Under the pieces are notes generated by a model. The model did not search any database, was not told the DNA's origin, and saw only the letters and a list, made by a program, of their open reading frames with translations. A stretch of DNA of 36,983 nt from an uncultured Prevotella sp. GTDB taxonomy: Bacteria; Bacteroidota; Bacteroidia; Bacteroidales; Bacteroidaceae. The stretch is taken from positions 1 to 36,983 of the forward strand of contig CALZDK010000001.1 in the NCBI GenBank assembly GCA_945637645.1, written 5' to 3'. Numbering within the stretch: the stretch's first letter is position 1; the number at the start of each line of letters is the position of its first letter. The position numbers and the translations under genes were made by a program. This document shows, in pieces, positions 24,465-32,261 of the stretch.

Positions 24465-25880
24465 ATGAAAAATAAATGGATTACAATGGTGGTCGCTGCC
24501 ATCATGACAATGGTTGCGGCTTCTTGCGACGACACCACCGACACGCTCGGCAACAGCGTCTCTAACGATGCTGACAAGTTCGCCATCTTGACCGACACCT
24601 TCAATGTTGAGAGCCGCTCCATCTGCGTGGATAGCGTGCTCTCACGCACACCTTATTCATACCTCGGACATATCAAGGACGAGGAAACCAACACCTATGT
24701 CACTGCAAACTTCTCAACACAGTTTGGAGTGGCTGAACTGCTGACAGAGACACAGCTCTTGCCAAAGCAAGACAGTATCGTCAGCCGCGACACCGAAGGA
24801 AAAGTAGTGGCAGACTCCTGCTTCTTCAATATCTATTTCAACTCCTTCGTCGGCGACACGCTTAACGCCGTGAAGCTCACTGCTTACGAGCTTGAAAAAC
24901 CAATACGCGAAGGACGCGACTACTACTCCAACTTCTCCCCTGTTGACGAAGGCTATGTTCGCACTGGAGGTATAGAGAAGCAAAAAGTGTTCACTTATAA
25001 GGGACTCGTAGGCACCGACTCGCTCCGTGCCGTGAGCATACCGTTGAACGATCCTTATACCGACCTCGACGGCAACACATACAACAATTTCGGCACCTAT
25101 CTCATGCGGAAATACTATGCCGATGCCGACAACTACAAAAACTCCTACAACTTTGTTAATAAGGTGTTCCCAGGTTTCTTCGTTCAGTCAACCGACGGCA
25201 CAGGCACTATGGGCGAGGTTCTTCTTACCGCCCTTCAGTTCCACTATCGCTGCTATTCCAACGACTCCATCATCCGCTCAGGACTGCGCATAGGCGGTAC
25301 GGAAGAAGTGATGCAGACCACAAACATCCTCAACGACAAAAATCGCATACAGCGACTTGCCGACGATCTCTCCTGTACCTACCTCAAGTCGCCTGCAGGC
25401 ATCTATACAGAAGCCACCTTGCCCATCGATGACATAAAGCGTGGACACGAGAACGACACCATCAGCTCGGCGAAAATCACATTCACACGCTACAACCGCA
25501 CTGACGACGAAGCCCTCTACAAGGCTCCTTCCTATGTGCTCATGGTGCCGCGCGACTCTATGTACACCTTCTTCGAGAAGCGTAACCTGCCCGACAATGT
25601 GACATCCTATATCGCCACATACTCGAGCACCTATAACACCTACACCTTCAACAACATCTCGTCGCTCGTCAACAACCTTTGGGCAAACAAGGGAAAGAGT
25701 GAAAATTGGAACAAGGTGGTGCTCATTCCTGTCAGCGTTACCATAAACAGCTCAACAGGATCCTACACCAACTGCTCCAACGACATGTCGCTGAAGAGCT
25801 GCCGCCTCGTGGGAGGCTCAGCCAACACCCATGCGCCGTTGCGCATCAGTGTGATATATAACAAGTTCAAACCCGACTAA
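24465..25880 (+). CDS. DUF4270 lipoprotein
   Basis: A 471-residue predicted lipoprotein: signal segment ending MVAASC, with Cys21 as lipidation site, followed by DDTTDTLG. The body fits the DUF4270 family: SYLGHIKDEETNTYVTANFSTQF near the start and a beta-rich C-terminus with MVPRDSMYTFFEKRNLPDNVTSYIATYSSTYNTYTF. Function is unknown; presumed outer-membrane or periplasmic. It is co-directional with the glycogen synthase-like gene, 36 bp apart, an association that recurs in Bacteroidetes. Confidence 0.85.
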   Translation: MKNKWITMVVAAIMTMVAASCDDTTDTLGNSVSNDADKFAILTDTFNVESRSICVDSVLSRTPYSYLGHIKDEETNTYVTANFSTQFGVAELLTETQLLPKQDSIVSRDTEGKVVADSCFFNIYFNSFVGDTLNAVKLTAYELEKPIREGRDYYSNFSPVDEGYVRTGGIEKQKVFTYKGLVGTDSLRAVSIPLNDPYTDLDGNTYNNFGTYLMRKYYADADNYKNSYNFVNKVFPGFFVQSTDGTGTMGEVLLTALQFHYRCYSNDSIIRSGLRIGGTEEVMQTTNILNDKNRIQRLADDLSCTYLKSPAGIYTEATLPIDDIKRGHENDTISSAKITFTRYNRTDDEALYKAPSYVLMVPRDSMYTFFEKRNLPDNVTSYIATYSSTYNTYTFNNISSLVNNLWANKGKSENWNKVVLIPVSVTINSSTGSYTNCSNDMSLKSCRLVGGSANTHAPLRISVIYNKFKPD

Positions 25881-25889
25881 ACAAACTCC

Positions 25890-26033
25890 ATGGCAGACAA
25901 CTATCTTGAACGCCATCGTGAACAATACGAGCAGCGAAAGCAGCGCTACCTCTCACGCAAGAGCCATCTAAGTCCTGAGCTGAGAGCAATGCTTGCTGAG
26001 CTAAAAGAGAAAAAAGAAATAGCATCGAGCTAA
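25890..26033 (+). CDS. Small charged protein, 47 aa
   Basis: ATG at 25890, 9 bp after the DUF4270 stop, ending TAA at 26031-26033. The product starts MADNYLERHREQYEQRKQRYL and is highly charged and helical, with no cysteine or signal peptide. Bacteroidetes genomes often carry short proteins starting MADNYLE, which supports a real gene, but no function is known. The stop codon lies inside the loop of the terminator hairpin that follows. Confidence 0.65.
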   Translation: MADNYLERHREQYEQRKQRYLSRKSHLSPELRAMLAELKEKKEIASS

Positions 26034-26056
26034 CGTTAACTGTTAACTCGATGCTA
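26020..26056. terminator. Bidirectional hairpin terminator overlapping the end of the 47-aa gene
   Basis: TAGCATCGAG (26020-26029) and CTCGATGCTA (26047-26056) form a perfect 10-bp stem with a 17-nt loop containing two GTTAAC copies. It separates the plus-strand DUF4270 operon from the convergent minus-strand Lys-rich protein gene. Confidence 0.75.
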
Positions 26057-26063
26057 CTTTCAT

Positions 26064-26588
26064 TTATTCACTTGGTGTTTCCTGTTTTTCCTTTTCCTTC
26101 TGTTTCTTTTGCTTCTTTTGCTTCTTCTCGGGCTTTGGCTTCTCGGCGTTCAGTTCCTCGAGATATGGAGTCATGTCAACGGCGGTGAACTGGAAGTCCT
26201 TGGGGTCAATGAAGTTTACTTCGTAGCCGTCTTTACCCTTTACCTTATCGGTGTAGGTGCGTTTCAGCTTCATGTATTTCTTCTCAGCCTTGCTCTTCTC
26301 TGTGGAGAACATCACTACGCATGTGCGGTGAGGGTCGTTTATGGTGGCTGCGAGATAGTCCTTCAGCTGTGCGCTATATTGGTCGCGTGCACAAAGGAAT
26401 TTGCTCTTCGAGTCCACCCACGCCGAGTCGAGTTCCTGCAGGTTGGTGAGATAGACAATGGCGTTTTTGAACGAGGCGGAGAATCCGAAGATATATAACT
26501 TTGGAGCAACCTTTATCTTCGCTTCCGTTGTGTTGGCGAAGACTATCGACATCAGCAGTAGCATTACTGCGCTTAGTGTTTTCTTCAT
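26064..26588 (-). CDS. Exported Lys-rich protein of unknown function, 174 aa
   Basis: A signal peptide (MKKTLSAVMLLLMSIVFANTTEA) precedes a domain of about 120 residues (LYIFGFSASFKNAIVYLTNLQELDSAWVDSKSKFLCARDQYSAQLKDYLA...CVVMFSTEKSKAEKKYMKLKRTY). The last 25 residues are a Lys/Gln/Glu repeat tail (KKQKKQKKQKEKEKQE). The order matches small periplasmic proteins common in Prevotella, but I cannot name a family. It is downstream of rpoD on the same strand, 42 bp away, so it may share its transcript. Confidence 0.75.
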   Translation of the reverse strand: MKKTLSAVMLLLMSIVFANTTEAKIKVAPKLYIFGFSASFKNAIVYLTNLQELDSAWVDSKSKFLCARDQYSAQLKDYLAATINDPHRTCVVMFSTEKSKAEKKYMKLKRTYTDKVKGKDGYEVNFIDPKDFQFTAVDMTPYLEELNAEKPKPEKKQKKQKKQKEKEKQETPSE

Positions 26589-26630
26589 TGTGTTTTTTCT
26601 TTTGTTATACTGTTTTTATTTTGTTCTTAC

Positions 26631-27494
26631 TTATCCGAGAAACGATTTGAGCAGTTCGCTGTTGGTTGTGGTGCGTAGTCGTCGGATGGCTTTCTCCTTT
26701 ATCTGCCGAACACGCTCGCGCGAGAGTCCGTATTTAGCACCTATCTCTTCAAGAGTCTGCTCGCTGCAGCCTATGCCGAAGGATGCTTCCACTATTTCCT
26801 TTTCGCGTGGTTTCAGCACGTTGAGTGCTTTGGTTATCTCAGACCTCAGCGATTCGCTTACCAACTCGTTGTCCGCCTCTGGAGCAGAGGTGTCCTCGAG
26901 CACGTCGAGCAGAGTGTTGCTCTCGTCTGCATCGGAGAATGGGGCGTCCACGGAGATGTGTCGAGTGTTTGATTTCATGGCGTCCTCCACTTTCTCTTCT
27001 GGCAAGTCGATGCTTGAAGCTATTTCCTCTATCGAGGGTCTGCGCTCGTTGAGTTGTTCAAACTTCTGTTGCATCTTTGCTATTTTAGAGAGCGATCCGC
27101 TTTGGTTTAGCGGCAGGCGCACTATGCGGCTTTGTTCTGCAAGAGCCTGAAGTATGCTTTGGCGAATCCACCACACAGCGTAGCTGATGAACTTGAAGCC
27201 TCGTGTCTCGTCGAACTTCTCCGCAGCACGTATCAGTCCGAGGTTGCCTTCGTTGATGAGGTCGGGAAGGCTCAATCCTTGGTTCTGATATTGCTTTGCC
27301 ACAGACACAACAAATCTCAGGTTGGCGCGTGTCAGTCTCTCAAGGGCTTTCTTGTCGCCCTTATGGATTTTTTGTGCCAACTCCACTTCCTCGTCCACCG
27401 TGAGCAGTTCCTCTTTGCCTATTTCCTGTAGGTATTTCTCAAGGGCTTGGCTTTCACGGTTTGTGATTGATTTTATAATTTTCAGTTGTCTCAT
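26631..27494 (-). CDS. rpoD: Primary sigma factor RpoD (Bacteroidetes short form)
   Basis: A 287-residue sigma-70 protein beginning directly at region 1.2 (LEKYLQEIGKEELLTVDEEVELAQKI). Region 1.1 is absent, as in other Bacteroidetes primary sigmas. Region 2 has LINEGNLGLIRAAEKFDETRGFKFISYAVWWIRQSI, and region 4.2 has TLEEIGAKYGLSRERVRQIKEKAIRRLR. It directs RNA polymerase to the TTTG/TAnnTTTG promoters seen across this window, including its own. Confidence 0.96.
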   Translation of the reverse strand: MRQLKIIKSITNRESQALEKYLQEIGKEELLTVDEEVELAQKIHKGDKKALERLTRANLRFVVSVAKQYQNQGLSLPDLINEGNLGLIRAAEKFDETRGFKFISYAVWWIRQSILQALAEQSRIVRLPLNQSGSLSKIAKMQQKFEQLNERRPSIEEIASSIDLPEEKVEDAMKSNTRHISVDAPFSDADESNTLLDVLEDTSAPEADNELVSESLRSEITKALNVLKPREKEIVEASFGIGCSEQTLEEIGAKYGLSRERVRQIKEKAIRRLRTTTNSELLKSFLG

Positions 27495-27522
27495 TGTGTC
27501 TGCCTGTTTTTAGTTCTAACTG

Positions 27523-27554
27523 CAAAGGTAGCGCATTAATCTGTAATCACCAAA
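27523..27554 (-). promoter_or_regulatory. Promoter of rpoD
   Basis: On the minus strand TTTG (27551-27554), 20 bp, TACCTTTG (27523-27530). Full consensus match, about 29 bp before the rpoD ATG. Confidence 0.8.
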
Positions 27555-27739
27555 AAAAAATGCAATAAAATGTCATTTCATGCAGTTTAAATATCATTTT
27601 GTGAGATTTATTTATACAATAATGTGGGAAGTGACATCACAATGTCTTAAAAAAGTTTTCAAACAGCACAAAATTATGGAATTATCTTTGAGAAATATTG
27701 TTTTTTTTGCTATTCTGCCCTTATTCTCATTTTTTTTTG

Positions 27740-27747
27740 TATCTTTG
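27740..27747 (+). promoter_or_regulatory. -7 box of the PD40 gene
   Basis: TATCTTTG lies 20 bp before the ATG at 27768. A second TATCTTTG occurs at 27683-27690. Neither has a clear TTTG -33 element, so which is used cannot be decided by eye. Between this and the rpoD promoter (27555-27680) I see only AT-rich sequence. Confidence 0.55.
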
Positions 27748-27767
27748 CACGCAAGATAAGACAAAAA

Positions 27768-28952
27768 ATGAGAATTAAGATGAGAAACAGACATATTTTT
27801 ATGGCTTTCACTCTTGTGGCTTCCATGGTGTTCAGTCCGATGAGTGCTGATGTGCAGCAGAAGAGGAAGAAAACGCAGAAAGTAGTGCTCACAGAAGAGG
27901 AGAAGGAACATATAGCACGCATGGCTGAGATGGAGATAGCCACACAGAAGGTTGTCTTCGTAGATAGTGTCGTGGTGGACAAGAACGAAATGCTTGCGGC
28001 TCTTTCGCTGCCTCCAGAAGCAGGCTCCTTGGCGGCTGCAAAACAGGTGGTGGGAGACAAGTTCAACGGAGTGGCGTTTGTTACCGAGCTTGGCGACCGC
28101 TGCATCTTCTCCGCCAAAGATGCCAATGGAGCAATGCGCTTATGGCACAGCGACAAACTCGATGGCGTTTGGGCTGAGCCGCAACCTCTTGCTTTTGGAG
28201 GCGACATGGAGTTGGGCAATATGGATTTCCCCTTCATGATGGCTGATGGGGCAACACTCTATTTTGCTGCCGAGGGAGGTGATGGCATTGGAGGCTACGA
28301 CATATATGTTACACGTTTCAATGCCGACGACAACAGCTTCTACAAACCTGAGAATATCGGTATGCCGTTCTGCTCTGAGGCAAACGACTATTTCTATGTG
28401 GTTGACGAGTATGACAACATCGGATGGTTTGCCACCGACCGTCGTCAGCCAGAGGGAAAGGTGTGCATTTACACTTTTGTACCCACCGAGACACGTGAGA
28501 CCTATTCTATAGACATGGACGAGGAAAAGCTCCGGTGTCTTTCCCAACTGCATTCCATTGCCGCAACATGGGGAAACGGAAGCGAGCGCAAGGCCGCCCT
28601 GAAGCGCATTGCCGACATGGCAGCACGTAAGGCGAGGGTAGGGGACAGCAAGGAAACGGAGATGAGTTTCGTAATAAACAACAACACTGTATATACAAGT
28701 CCGCGGCAGTTCCGTGCCGAAGGCAATGTGGGCCGCTATGGAGAGCTTCTTACTGCCCGACAGGAGTTTGAACACTGGCGCCTTGCCCTTGAGAAGTTGC
28801 GCGCCTATTATCCTAAAGCCAACGATGAGGAGCGTGCCGCCTTGAGGCAGGAGATACTCTCTGCAGAGCAACGGGCAGAGACTACAGAACTGAAAATAAA
28901 ACAATTGGAAAAGGAGATACGAAATGCAGAAAACGAAGAAATACTTCGCTGA
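27768..28952 (+). CDS. Exported PD40/TolB-like beta-propeller protein with C-terminal coiled coil
   Basis: A 394-residue protein with an N-terminal signal segment (MRNRHIFMAFTLVASMVFSPMSA). PD40-type blades include DFPFMMADGATLYFAAEGGDGIGGYDIYVTRFN and NDYFYVVDEYDNIGWFATDRRQPEGKVCIYTF, the pattern found in OmpA-associated Bacteroidetes proteins. The C-terminus (about 320-394) is a charged heptad-like helix (EFEHWRLALEKLRAYY...EQRAETTELKIKQLEKEIRNAENEEIL), probably a coiled coil. No OmpA domain is attached. The last 29 bp overlap the phosphorylase gene, which suggests co-translation. Confidence 0.75.
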   Translation: MRIKMRNRHIFMAFTLVASMVFSPMSADVQQKRKKTQKVVLTEEEKEHIARMAEMEIATQKVVFVDSVVVDKNEMLAALSLPPEAGSLAAAKQVVGDKFNGVAFVTELGDRCIFSAKDANGAMRLWHSDKLDGVWAEPQPLAFGGDMELGNMDFPFMMADGATLYFAAEGGDGIGGYDIYVTRFNADDNSFYKPENIGMPFCSEANDYFYVVDEYDNIGWFATDRRQPEGKVCIYTFVPTETRETYSIDMDEEKLRCLSQLHSIAATWGNGSERKAALKRIADMAARKARVGDSKETEMSFVINNNTVYTSPRQFRAEGNVGRYGELLTARQEFEHWRLALEKLRAYYPKANDEERAALRQEILSAEQRAETTELKIKQLEKEIRNAENEEILR

Positions 28953-29805
28953 GAGCGAACTGATAATCAATGCAGATGGAAGTGCATTCCACCTCCATCT
29001 GCGTCCCGAACAACTTGCCGACAAGGTCATATTGGTTGGCGACCCGGGGAGAGTGAAACTTGTAGCATCTCATTTCGACACCGTGGAGTGCGAGGTTTCA
29101 AACCGTGAGTTCCACGCCATTACAGGCACCTATAAGGGCAAAAGAATTACAGCGCAGTCCACTGGCATCGGATGCGACAATATTGACATCGTGGTCAACG
29201 AGCTCGACGCACTTGCCAACATCGACTTCGCTACAAGAGAGGAAAAAGACAATTTCCGACAGCTGACATTTGTGCGCATAGGAACCTGCGGAGGATTACA
29301 AACCGACACACCATCAGGCACTTATATAGCTTCTGTGAAGAGCATTGGTTTCGACGGACTTCTTAATTTCTATGCACGTCGCAACGAGATTTGTGACCTT
29401 GAGCTCGAAGAAGCCTTCAAGGCTCATGTGGATTGGAATCCTCAACTCTGCGCTCCCTATGTTGTTGACAACGATGCCGACTTGTTATCCTGTGTGGCAA
29501 AGGACGACATGGTGCGTGGCATAACCATAGCCTGTGGCGGATTTTATGGTCCGCAGGGACGTGAGCTTCGTCTTCCTCTTGCCGACCCGCATCTTAACGA
29601 GAAGATAGAAACCTTTGAACATTCAGGACTCCGCATCACCAATTTCGAGATGGAGAGCAGTGCGCTTGCAGGTCTCTCACGGCTTATGGGACATCGTGCG
29701 ATGACTTGTTGCATGGTGATTGCCAACCGTCGCGCAAAGAATGTGAAACTTACATACAAAAACACCATCGACGACCTAATCCAATTGGTGCTCGACAGAA
29801 TATAA
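28924..29805 (+). CDS. Nucleoside phosphorylase (uridine phosphorylase-like)
   Basis: A 293-residue PNP/UDP-family enzyme: VILVGDPGRVKLVASHF (phosphate-binding start), STGIGCDNIDIVVNEL, VRIGTCGGLQTDTPSGTYIAS, and NFEMESSALAGLSRLMGHRAMTCCMVIANR, the ribose/base-binding region. It would split nucleosides to base and ribose-1-phosphate. The long N-terminus suggests the uridine-phosphorylase-like Bacteroidetes branch; exact specificity cannot be read. A shorter start is possible because the first 10 codons overlap the PD40 gene. Confidence 0.88.
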   Translation: MQKTKKYFAESELIINADGSAFHLHLRPEQLADKVILVGDPGRVKLVASHFDTVECEVSNREFHAITGTYKGKRITAQSTGIGCDNIDIVVNELDALANIDFATREEKDNFRQLTFVRIGTCGGLQTDTPSGTYIASVKSIGFDGLLNFYARRNEICDLELEEAFKAHVDWNPQLCAPYVVDNDADLLSCVAKDDMVRGITIACGGFYGPQGRELRLPLADPHLNEKIETFEHSGLRITNFEMESSALAGLSRLMGHRAMTCCMVIANRRAKNVKLTYKNTIDDLIQLVLDRI

Positions 29806-29812
29806 AAAAATC

Positions 29813-31183
29813 ATGGACTTTAGCAACAACGACACCATCTGCGCCATAGCCACGGCAGCAGGTGGTGCCATTGGAATTATAAGAGTTTCGGGCTGCGATT
29901 CAATAAGAATAACCGACAGCATCTTCAGTCGAAATCTTCTTCATGCCACTGCCAACACCATCAGTTATGGCAACATCTTGGACGGCACTGGAAAGGTGGT
30001 TGACGAGGTTCTCGTCAGCGTGTTCCGAAGTCCTCACTCCTATACTGGCGAGGACTCCACGGAGATTTCGTGCCATGGTTCTGCCTACATCCTCTCTCGA
30101 GTCCTTCGTCTGCTCATCGATGCGGGATGTCGTCAGGCACAACCGGGAGAGTTTACACGAAGGGCTTTCGCCAATGGAAAGCTCGACCTAAGTCAGGCAG
30201 AGGCAGTTGCCGACCTTATAGCATCCACAAACGAGGCAACCCATCGCATTGCCATTGGACAGTTGCGTGGCAATATTTCCACAAGCCTTTCCAGTCTTCG
30301 CGACCAACTTCTCAAGATGACTTCACTCCTTGAGCTCGAACTCGATTTCAGCGACCACGAGGAGCTTGAGTTTGCCGACCGAGGCGAGTTGCGGCAGCTT
30401 GCCGTGGAGATAGACAGTCACATAGTAAGAATGATGGACTCTTTTTCCTCTGGACAGGCAATAAAACGAGGCATTCCTGTTGCCATAGTAGGCAAGACGA
30501 ATGTGGGCAAGAGCACATTGCTCAACTGTCTGATCGGGGAGGAGAGGGCAATAGTGAGCGATGTTCATGGCACCACCCGCGATGTTATCGAGGATGCCAT
30601 AGACATCAATGGTGTTACCTTCCGTTTCATAGACACTGCAGGATTGCGTGATACCACTGACGAGATAGAGCGTATTGGCATCAGTCTTGCCTATCGGAAG
30701 CTTGAGGAAGCTACAATAGTGTTATGGGTGGTGGATGAAATGCCCGTCGATGAAGATGTTAAGCGCATGATGCAACACTGCGGCAACCGCCAGCTCATTG
30801 TGGTTAACAACAAGACCGATAGGAACGACTTTGTGGAAAGTCTCTCGTCTGTTCTTGCCTCCACGCCTGTGGTAGGCATCTCTGCCCGCAGTGGGGCGAA
30901 TGTAAGCCGTCTGCGTGAAATCATCTATGAATCTGCCAACATACCTTCCATCTCCGCCAACGATGTTGTTGTTACCTCCTCCCGTCATTATGATGCACTG
31001 CGTAGGGGTCACGAAAGCATGTCGCGCACCATTGAGGGCATCGACCTTGGTCTCAGTGGCGACATTCTGAGCGAGGATCTTCGCCTCTGTCTCGATTCAA
31101 TGTCTGAAATCACAGGACGTGGTATCATCACTTCCAACGAAGTCCTCTCCAACATCTTCAGCCATTTCTGCATCGGGAAATAG
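29813..31183 (+). CDS. mnmE: tRNA modification GTPase MnmE
   Basis: A 456-residue protein with the full MnmE layout: N-terminal folate-binding domain (DTICAIATAAGGAIGIIRVSG), a helical domain with QPGEFTRRAFANGKLDLSQAEAVADLI, and the G domain with G1 GKTNVGKS (227-234), G3 DTAGLRDTTDEIE and G4 NNKTD. The C-terminal C-x-G-K motif is CIGK (453-456). With MnmG it makes the cmnm5 modification at tRNA U34. It starts 7 bp after the phosphorylase gene and converges on vsr with only 2 bp between the stop codons. Confidence 0.96.
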   Translation: MDFSNNDTICAIATAAGGAIGIIRVSGCDSIRITDSIFSRNLLHATANTISYGNILDGTGKVVDEVLVSVFRSPHSYTGEDSTEISCHGSAYILSRVLRLLIDAGCRQAQPGEFTRRAFANGKLDLSQAEAVADLIASTNEATHRIAIGQLRGNISTSLSSLRDQLLKMTSLLELELDFSDHEELEFADRGELRQLAVEIDSHIVRMMDSFSSGQAIKRGIPVAIVGKTNVGKSTLLNCLIGEERAIVSDVHGTTRDVIEDAIDINGVTFRFIDTAGLRDTTDEIERIGISLAYRKLEEATIVLWVVDEMPVDEDVKRMMQHCGNRQLIVVNNKTDRNDFVESLSSVLASTPVVGISARSGANVSRLREIIYESANIPSISANDVVVTSSRHYDALRRGHESMSRTIEGIDLGLSGDILSEDLRLCLDSMSEITGRGIITSNEVLSNIFSHFCIGK

Positions 31184-31185
31184 TG

Positions 31186-31719
31186 TTACTTCTCGATACT
31201 CTGGCATTGTAGTGGTGGCGATGCAGGGTCTGGCTCCGCTGCCATTGGGTAGTCTTCTTCTTCAGGAAGGGCATATGGGCTGGGCAGTTGGTGGTCTTGT
31301 AGGTAGATGCGGTAGAGGGTTTGTACGAGGGACTCAAGGGTTTGTTGTCGGCAGTGGGGCTTTAGCTGACATTCCCATATCGTTATGCAGTGCCATCCCA
31401 TGGATGCAATTTGTCGTTGTTCCTCTATGTCGCGTTGTTTGTTGCGACGGATTTTCTTTTCCCAAAAGTCGGTGTTGGTCTTGGGCATTTTGAAGCTTTG
31501 GCAGTAGTTGTGTCCGTGCCAGAAACATCCGTTGACAAAAATAACGGTACGGTATTTTCGGAGTACTATGTCGGGATGGCCTGGGAGTCGGGGATGGTTG
31601 AGACGATAGCGGAATCCGCGGGCAAAGAGAAACTTTCGCACCATAATTTCGGGGCGTGTTCCCTTGCTTTTTATTGCTGCCATGCAGCGGTGGCGCTGCT
31701 CCTTTGTCATCTTGTCCAT
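31186..31719 (-). CDS. vsr: Very short patch repair endonuclease (Vsr)
   Basis: A 177-residue protein from ATG 31719 (MDKMTKEQRHRCMAAIKSKGTRPE); the further upstream in-frame ATG lies in the promoter region. Vsr signatures: SKGTRPEIMVRKFLFARGFRYRLNHPRLPGHPDIVLRKYRTVIFVNGCFWHGHNYC, including the catalytic Asp of GHPDIV and the Cys/His zinc ligands. Vsr nicks DNA 5' of T at T:G mismatches arising from deamination of 5-methylcytosine. The partner cytosine methyltransferase is not adjacent. The C-terminal 40 residues are acidic/Pro-rich and extend beyond the usual core. It has its own consensus promoter. Confidence 0.93.
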   Translation of the reverse strand: MDKMTKEQRHRCMAAIKSKGTRPEIMVRKFLFARGFRYRLNHPRLPGHPDIVLRKYRTVIFVNGCFWHGHNYCQSFKMPKTNTDFWEKKIRRNKQRDIEEQRQIASMGWHCITIWECQLKPHCRQQTLESLVQTLYRIYLQDHQLPSPYALPEEEDYPMAAEPDPASPPLQCQSIEK

Positions 31720-31742
31720 CGAATGGTTTTTATTTTCGTTTG

Positions 31743-31774
31743 CAAAATTATGAATAAAAAGCCGAAATACCAAA
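31743..31774 (-). promoter_or_regulatory. Promoter of vsr
   Basis: On the minus strand TTTG (31771-31774), 20 bp, TAATTTTG (31743-31750), 24 bp before the vsr ATG. The 60-bp palindrome begins 43 bp upstream of the -33 box. Confidence 0.75.
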
Positions 31775-31816
31775 TTATTACTCAACTTTCGCTATGTATA
31801 GGAGCTTGTTGTTAGT

Positions 31817-31876
31817 TAGTCGAGCCTTAAAAATTTCGCACATGCGCGCATGTGCGAAATTTTTAAGGCTCGACTA
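31817..31876. repeat. Perfect 60-bp palindrome (30-bp arms, no spacer)
   Basis: The sequence 31817-31846 is the exact reverse complement of 31847-31876, centred on atgcgcgcat. The outermost bases are TAGTCGAGCC and GGCTCGACTA. There is no mismatch and no loop; the next base pair out (31816/31877) does not match, so the ends are sharp. It would extrude as a cruciform in DNA or fold as a 30-bp hairpin in RNA. Confidence 0.95.
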
Positions 31877-31976
31877 CATATCAGACGTGATTAACAAGGC
31901 GGCAGCCTTGCCGCCAAACACCCCGCTGGAAAAATACAGAATGCTTCTGCCTGACAAATGGAAAGAAAACCGCTAA
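31842..31976 (+). CDS. Doubtful small ORF or gene remnant running into a terminator, 44-60 aa
   Basis: The frame can begin at ATG 31842 inside the palindrome (44 residues) or at ATG 31794 (60 residues). The part after the palindrome (YISDVINKAAALPPNTPLEKYRMLLPDKWKENR) has a protein-like composition and its TAA stop lies in the left arm of a strong terminator, as for a true gene end. No promoter is seen on the plus strand and the start half is encoded by the palindrome. It may be the 3' remnant of a gene truncated at the palindrome. No family is recognised. Confidence 0.35.
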   Translation: MRACAKFLRLDYISDVINKAAALPPNTPLEKYRMLLPDKWKENR

Positions 31977-31998
31977 GTGAGCTCTTAGCGGTTTTTTG
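31966..31998 (+). terminator. Strong intrinsic terminator
   Basis: A perfect 12-bp stem (aaaaccgctaag 31966-31977, cttagcggtttt 31984-31995) with a 6-nt loop, followed by a T run. It points to transcription entering from the left on the plus strand, which the small ORF or the palindrome region must supply. A smaller hairpin (ggcggca/tgccgcc, 31898-31915) precedes it. Confidence 0.8.
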
Positions 31999-32058
31999 AT
32001 ATATGCAATACGCCATCGTGGAGACGCTTACAGGCAATTTAGCTTATAAACGACGCAG

Positions 32059-32095
32059 AAGAGACTATAGTCGTTGATAGGGCATAACGTCTCTT
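32059..32095. repeat. 7-bp inverted repeat around GACTATAGTC
   Basis: AAGAGAC (32059-32065) and GTCTCTT (32089-32095) are inverted copies, and the palindrome gactatagtc overlaps the first arm. It directly precedes the 22-bp repeat array and may be part of the same structured tract. Confidence 0.5.
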
Positions 32096-32101
32096 ACGGC
32101 T

Positions 32102-32167
32102 CTGTCATTAGTTCGACAGCCGACTGTCAGAGTTATGACAGGCGACTGTCGTAAGGTGACAGTCGGC
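32102..32167. repeat. Three tandem 22-bp units of inverted CTGTC/GACAG
   Basis: CTGTC occurs at 32102, 32124 and 32146; GACAG at 32115, 32137 and 32158. Each unit is CTGTC, 7-8 bases, GACAG, then a CGA-containing spacer, giving a period of 22 bp. An exact 11-bp inverted repeat (32119-32129 with 32157-32167) spans the last two units. Two helical turns per unit would place successive sites on one face of the DNA. Confidence 0.8.
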
Positions 32168-32171
32168 GAGA

Positions 32172-32206
32172 CATAAGTTATCATTATTAATAGCATAAGT
32201 TATCAT
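32172..32206. repeat. 13-bp direct repeat with 22-bp spacing
   Basis: cataagttatcat occurs at 32172-32184 and again, exactly, at 32194-32206, start-to-start 22 bp, the same period as the adjacent CTGTC/GACAG array. It lies 56 bp beyond the 3' end of the HTCS gene. No gene lies in 31999-32261. Confidence 0.85.
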
Positions 32207-32261
32207 CAATAACACATATATGATATTATCGTTTCGGAAGATTCGGAACATTTCCTCCTGG

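Noticed and set aside
26109..27150. Plus-strand frames opposite the Lys-rich gene and rpoD
   Set aside because: Both lie antisense to genes with clear signal peptide or sigma-factor regions and show low-complexity Ser/Leu composition.
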